From assembly GCA_947631715.1 (NCBI GenBank), contig CANRMK010000014.1, positions 1 through 14,884 on the forward strand: 14,884 bases of DNA, read 5' to 3'. The position numbers were made by a program, and so were the translations under genes. The stretch's first letter is position 1. The number at the start of each line of letters is the position of its first letter. The stretch comes from an uncultured Acetatifactor sp. Lineage in GTDB: Bacteria; Bacillota; Clostridia; Lachnospirales; Lachnospiraceae. Below are positions 13,713 through 14,884 of this stretch, in pieces. The notes below the pieces were generated by a model. The model was not told the DNA's origin. It saw only the letters and a program-made list of their open reading frames with translations, and ran no database searches.

Positions 13713-14884
13713 TCAGCTCAGCTGGGTCTCCAGGATCTTTGCGGCCTTCGCAATGGCTGCGGGAATGCCCGCCGGATTCTTTCCACCGGCCTGGGCCATA
13801 TTGGGGCGTCCGCCGCCTCCGCCGCCTACCAGGCCGGCGATCCCCTTGATCAGGTTCCCCGCGTGGGCTCCCTTTTCCAGCGCCTTATACGTAGCCATTG
13901 CCACCAGATTTACCCGGCCGGACTGCTCGGACAAAAGCACGACCACGCCCTCGCCCAGCTTTTCTTTCAGCTGATCGCCCAGATCCCTCAGGCCGTTCAT
14001 GTCAACGCCTGCCACACTGGCAGCAAGAAGCTTCACGCCCTTTACCTCCACGACCTGGTCCATCACATCTCCCAAAGCTTCCTTTGCGGCTTTGGCTTTC
14101 AGGGATTCCAGCTGCCCGGAAAGGCTCTTGATCTCCGCCATCACATGTTCGCACCGCTCTGTCAGCAAGGCGGGCGTGGTCTTTAAGATCTTCGCCGCCG
14201 TCTCCAGAGTGTTCTCCAGTCCCTTATAATATTCTGCCACGCCGTTTCCGGTCAGGGCCTCGATCCGGCGCACGCCAGCGGCCACGCCGTTCTCGGACAG
14301 GATCTTGAACGATGAGATCGCGCCGGTATTGGACACATGGGTACCGCCGCAGAATTCCACGGAAAAGTCTCCCATCCTTACCACCCGGACATTCTCGCCG
14401 TACTTTTCTCCGAACAGCGCCATGGCGCCGGTCTTTCTGGCCTCCTCAATGGGCATCACCTGTGTGGTCACAGGCAGATTCTCCGCGATCTTCTCGTTGA
14501 CGATCCGCTCCACCCGGTCGAGCTCCTCCCGGGTCATAGCCGTAAAGTGGCTGAAGTCAAAGCGCAGCTTCTCCCCGTCCACATAGGATCCGGCCTGCTC
14601 CACATGCGTGCCCAGGACCTCCCGCAGCGCCTTGTGCAGAAGATGGGTCGCGCTGTGGTTCTTACAGGTATCTCCCCGCTTTCCGGCGTCCACGGACAAG
14701 GTCACTCTATCGCCTGCCTTGAGCATACCGTCCGTCACGACGCCGATATGGCCTACCTTGCCGCCCATCAGCTTAACAGTGTCTTTCACAGAAAATGTGC
14801 CCTCCGGCCCAGTGATCACGCCGGTATCGGCATTCTGGCCGCCCATTGTGGCATAAAAGGGCGTTTCCTCCACGATCACGGTCC
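13713..14884 (-). CDS. alaS: Alanine--tRNA ligase, C-terminal part (5' end outside the window)
   Basis: The frame is open to the right edge, so this is a window truncation and not a broken gene; about 389 residues are seen. The seen part begins near TPFYATMGGQ, the entry to the beta-barrel. The editing domain, which removes serine or glycine wrongly loaded on tRNA(Ala), has its zinc-type ligands: HSATH in NHSATHLLHKAL (two His) and CGGTH (Cys and His). GAMALFGEKYGENVRVV is also family-typical. A coiled-coil stretch (about 225-265 of the seen part) leads to the C-terminal DHHA1 domain with GLVGGGGGGRPNMAQAGG. The catalytic class II domain is not in the window. It probably shares a transcript with the glycoside hydrolase gene downstream. 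Confidence 0.97.
   Translation of the reverse strand, partial: TVIVEETPFYATMGGQNADTGVITGPEGTFSVKDTVKLMGGKVGHIGVVTDGMLKAGDRVTLSVDAGKRGDTCKNHSATHLLHKALREVLGTHVEQAGSYVDGEKLRFDFSHFTAMTREELDRVERIVNEKIAENLPVTTQVMPIEEARKTGAMALFGEKYGENVRVVRMGDFSVEFCGGTHVSNTGAISSFKILSENGVAAGVRRIEALTGNGVAEYYKGLENTLETAAKILKTTPALLTERCEHVMAEIKSLSGQLESLKAKAAKEALGDVMDQVVEVKGVKLLAASVAGVDMNGLRDLGDQLKEKLGEGVVVLLSEQSGRVNLVAMATYKALEKGAHAGNLIKGIAGLVGGGGGGRPNMAQAGGKNPAGIPAAIAKAAKILETQLS

Overview
The window reads as an ordinary chromosomal segment of a low-oxygen Gram-positive bacterium of the class Clostridia, most likely Lachnospiraceae. The grounds are the Na+-pumping decarboxylase operon, a scpA / small membrane gene / scpB arrangement next to sporulation-type D-Ala-D-Ala carboxypeptidases, strong GGAGG-type ribosome binding sites and sigma-A-like promoters. 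The assignment to family level is inference. Every recognisable gene except one small one lies on the minus strand, so the text below follows transcription from right to left.

Right part (14884 to 12022): the 3' part of alaS (editing and DHHA1 domains; its 5' end is outside the window) is followed after about 36 nt by a lipoprotein of glycoside hydrolase family 105/88. Then comes rpsU (30S protein bS21) as a single-gene unit with a clear promoter and a clear intrinsic terminator.

Middle part (11830 to 6145): a DacF-type D-Ala-D-Ala carboxypeptidase, a membrane-anchored metallophosphoesterase, scpA, a three-pass membrane protein with a PH-like tail, scpB, and a second D-Ala-D-Ala carboxypeptidase. 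This block combines cell-wall trimming with the ScpAB partners of SMC in chromosome condensation. A strong promoter lies in front of scpA and an extended -10 promoter in front of the phosphoesterase. A small plus-strand gene of unknown function (about 5847 to 6095) converges on the block, and a strong hairpin terminator separates the two.

Left part (5613 to 216): a five-gene operon for a biotin-dependent, sodium-translocating decarboxylase. In order it encodes a divergent acyl-CoA-type carboxyltransferase, a lipoprotein fused to an OadG-like gamma subunit, a free biotin carrier protein, the OadB Na+ pump and an OadA-type carboxyltransferase without its own biotin domain. The operon has one good promoter upstream and a strong terminator downstream. 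The presence of two different carboxyltransferases with a single biotin carrier and a single pump recalls the 12S/5S/1.3S parts of propionibacterial transcarboxylase, here with a membrane pump added. Beyond the terminator, a promoter facing left serves a gene outside the window.

I saw no CRISPR array, insertion sequence, prophage, tRNA or rRNA gene. The points most worth a second look are the mixed decarboxylase/transcarboxylase operon with its divergent first gene and its lipoprotein-OadG fusion, the small plus-strand gene, and GC-rich stem-loops placed just in front of several ribosome binding sites.
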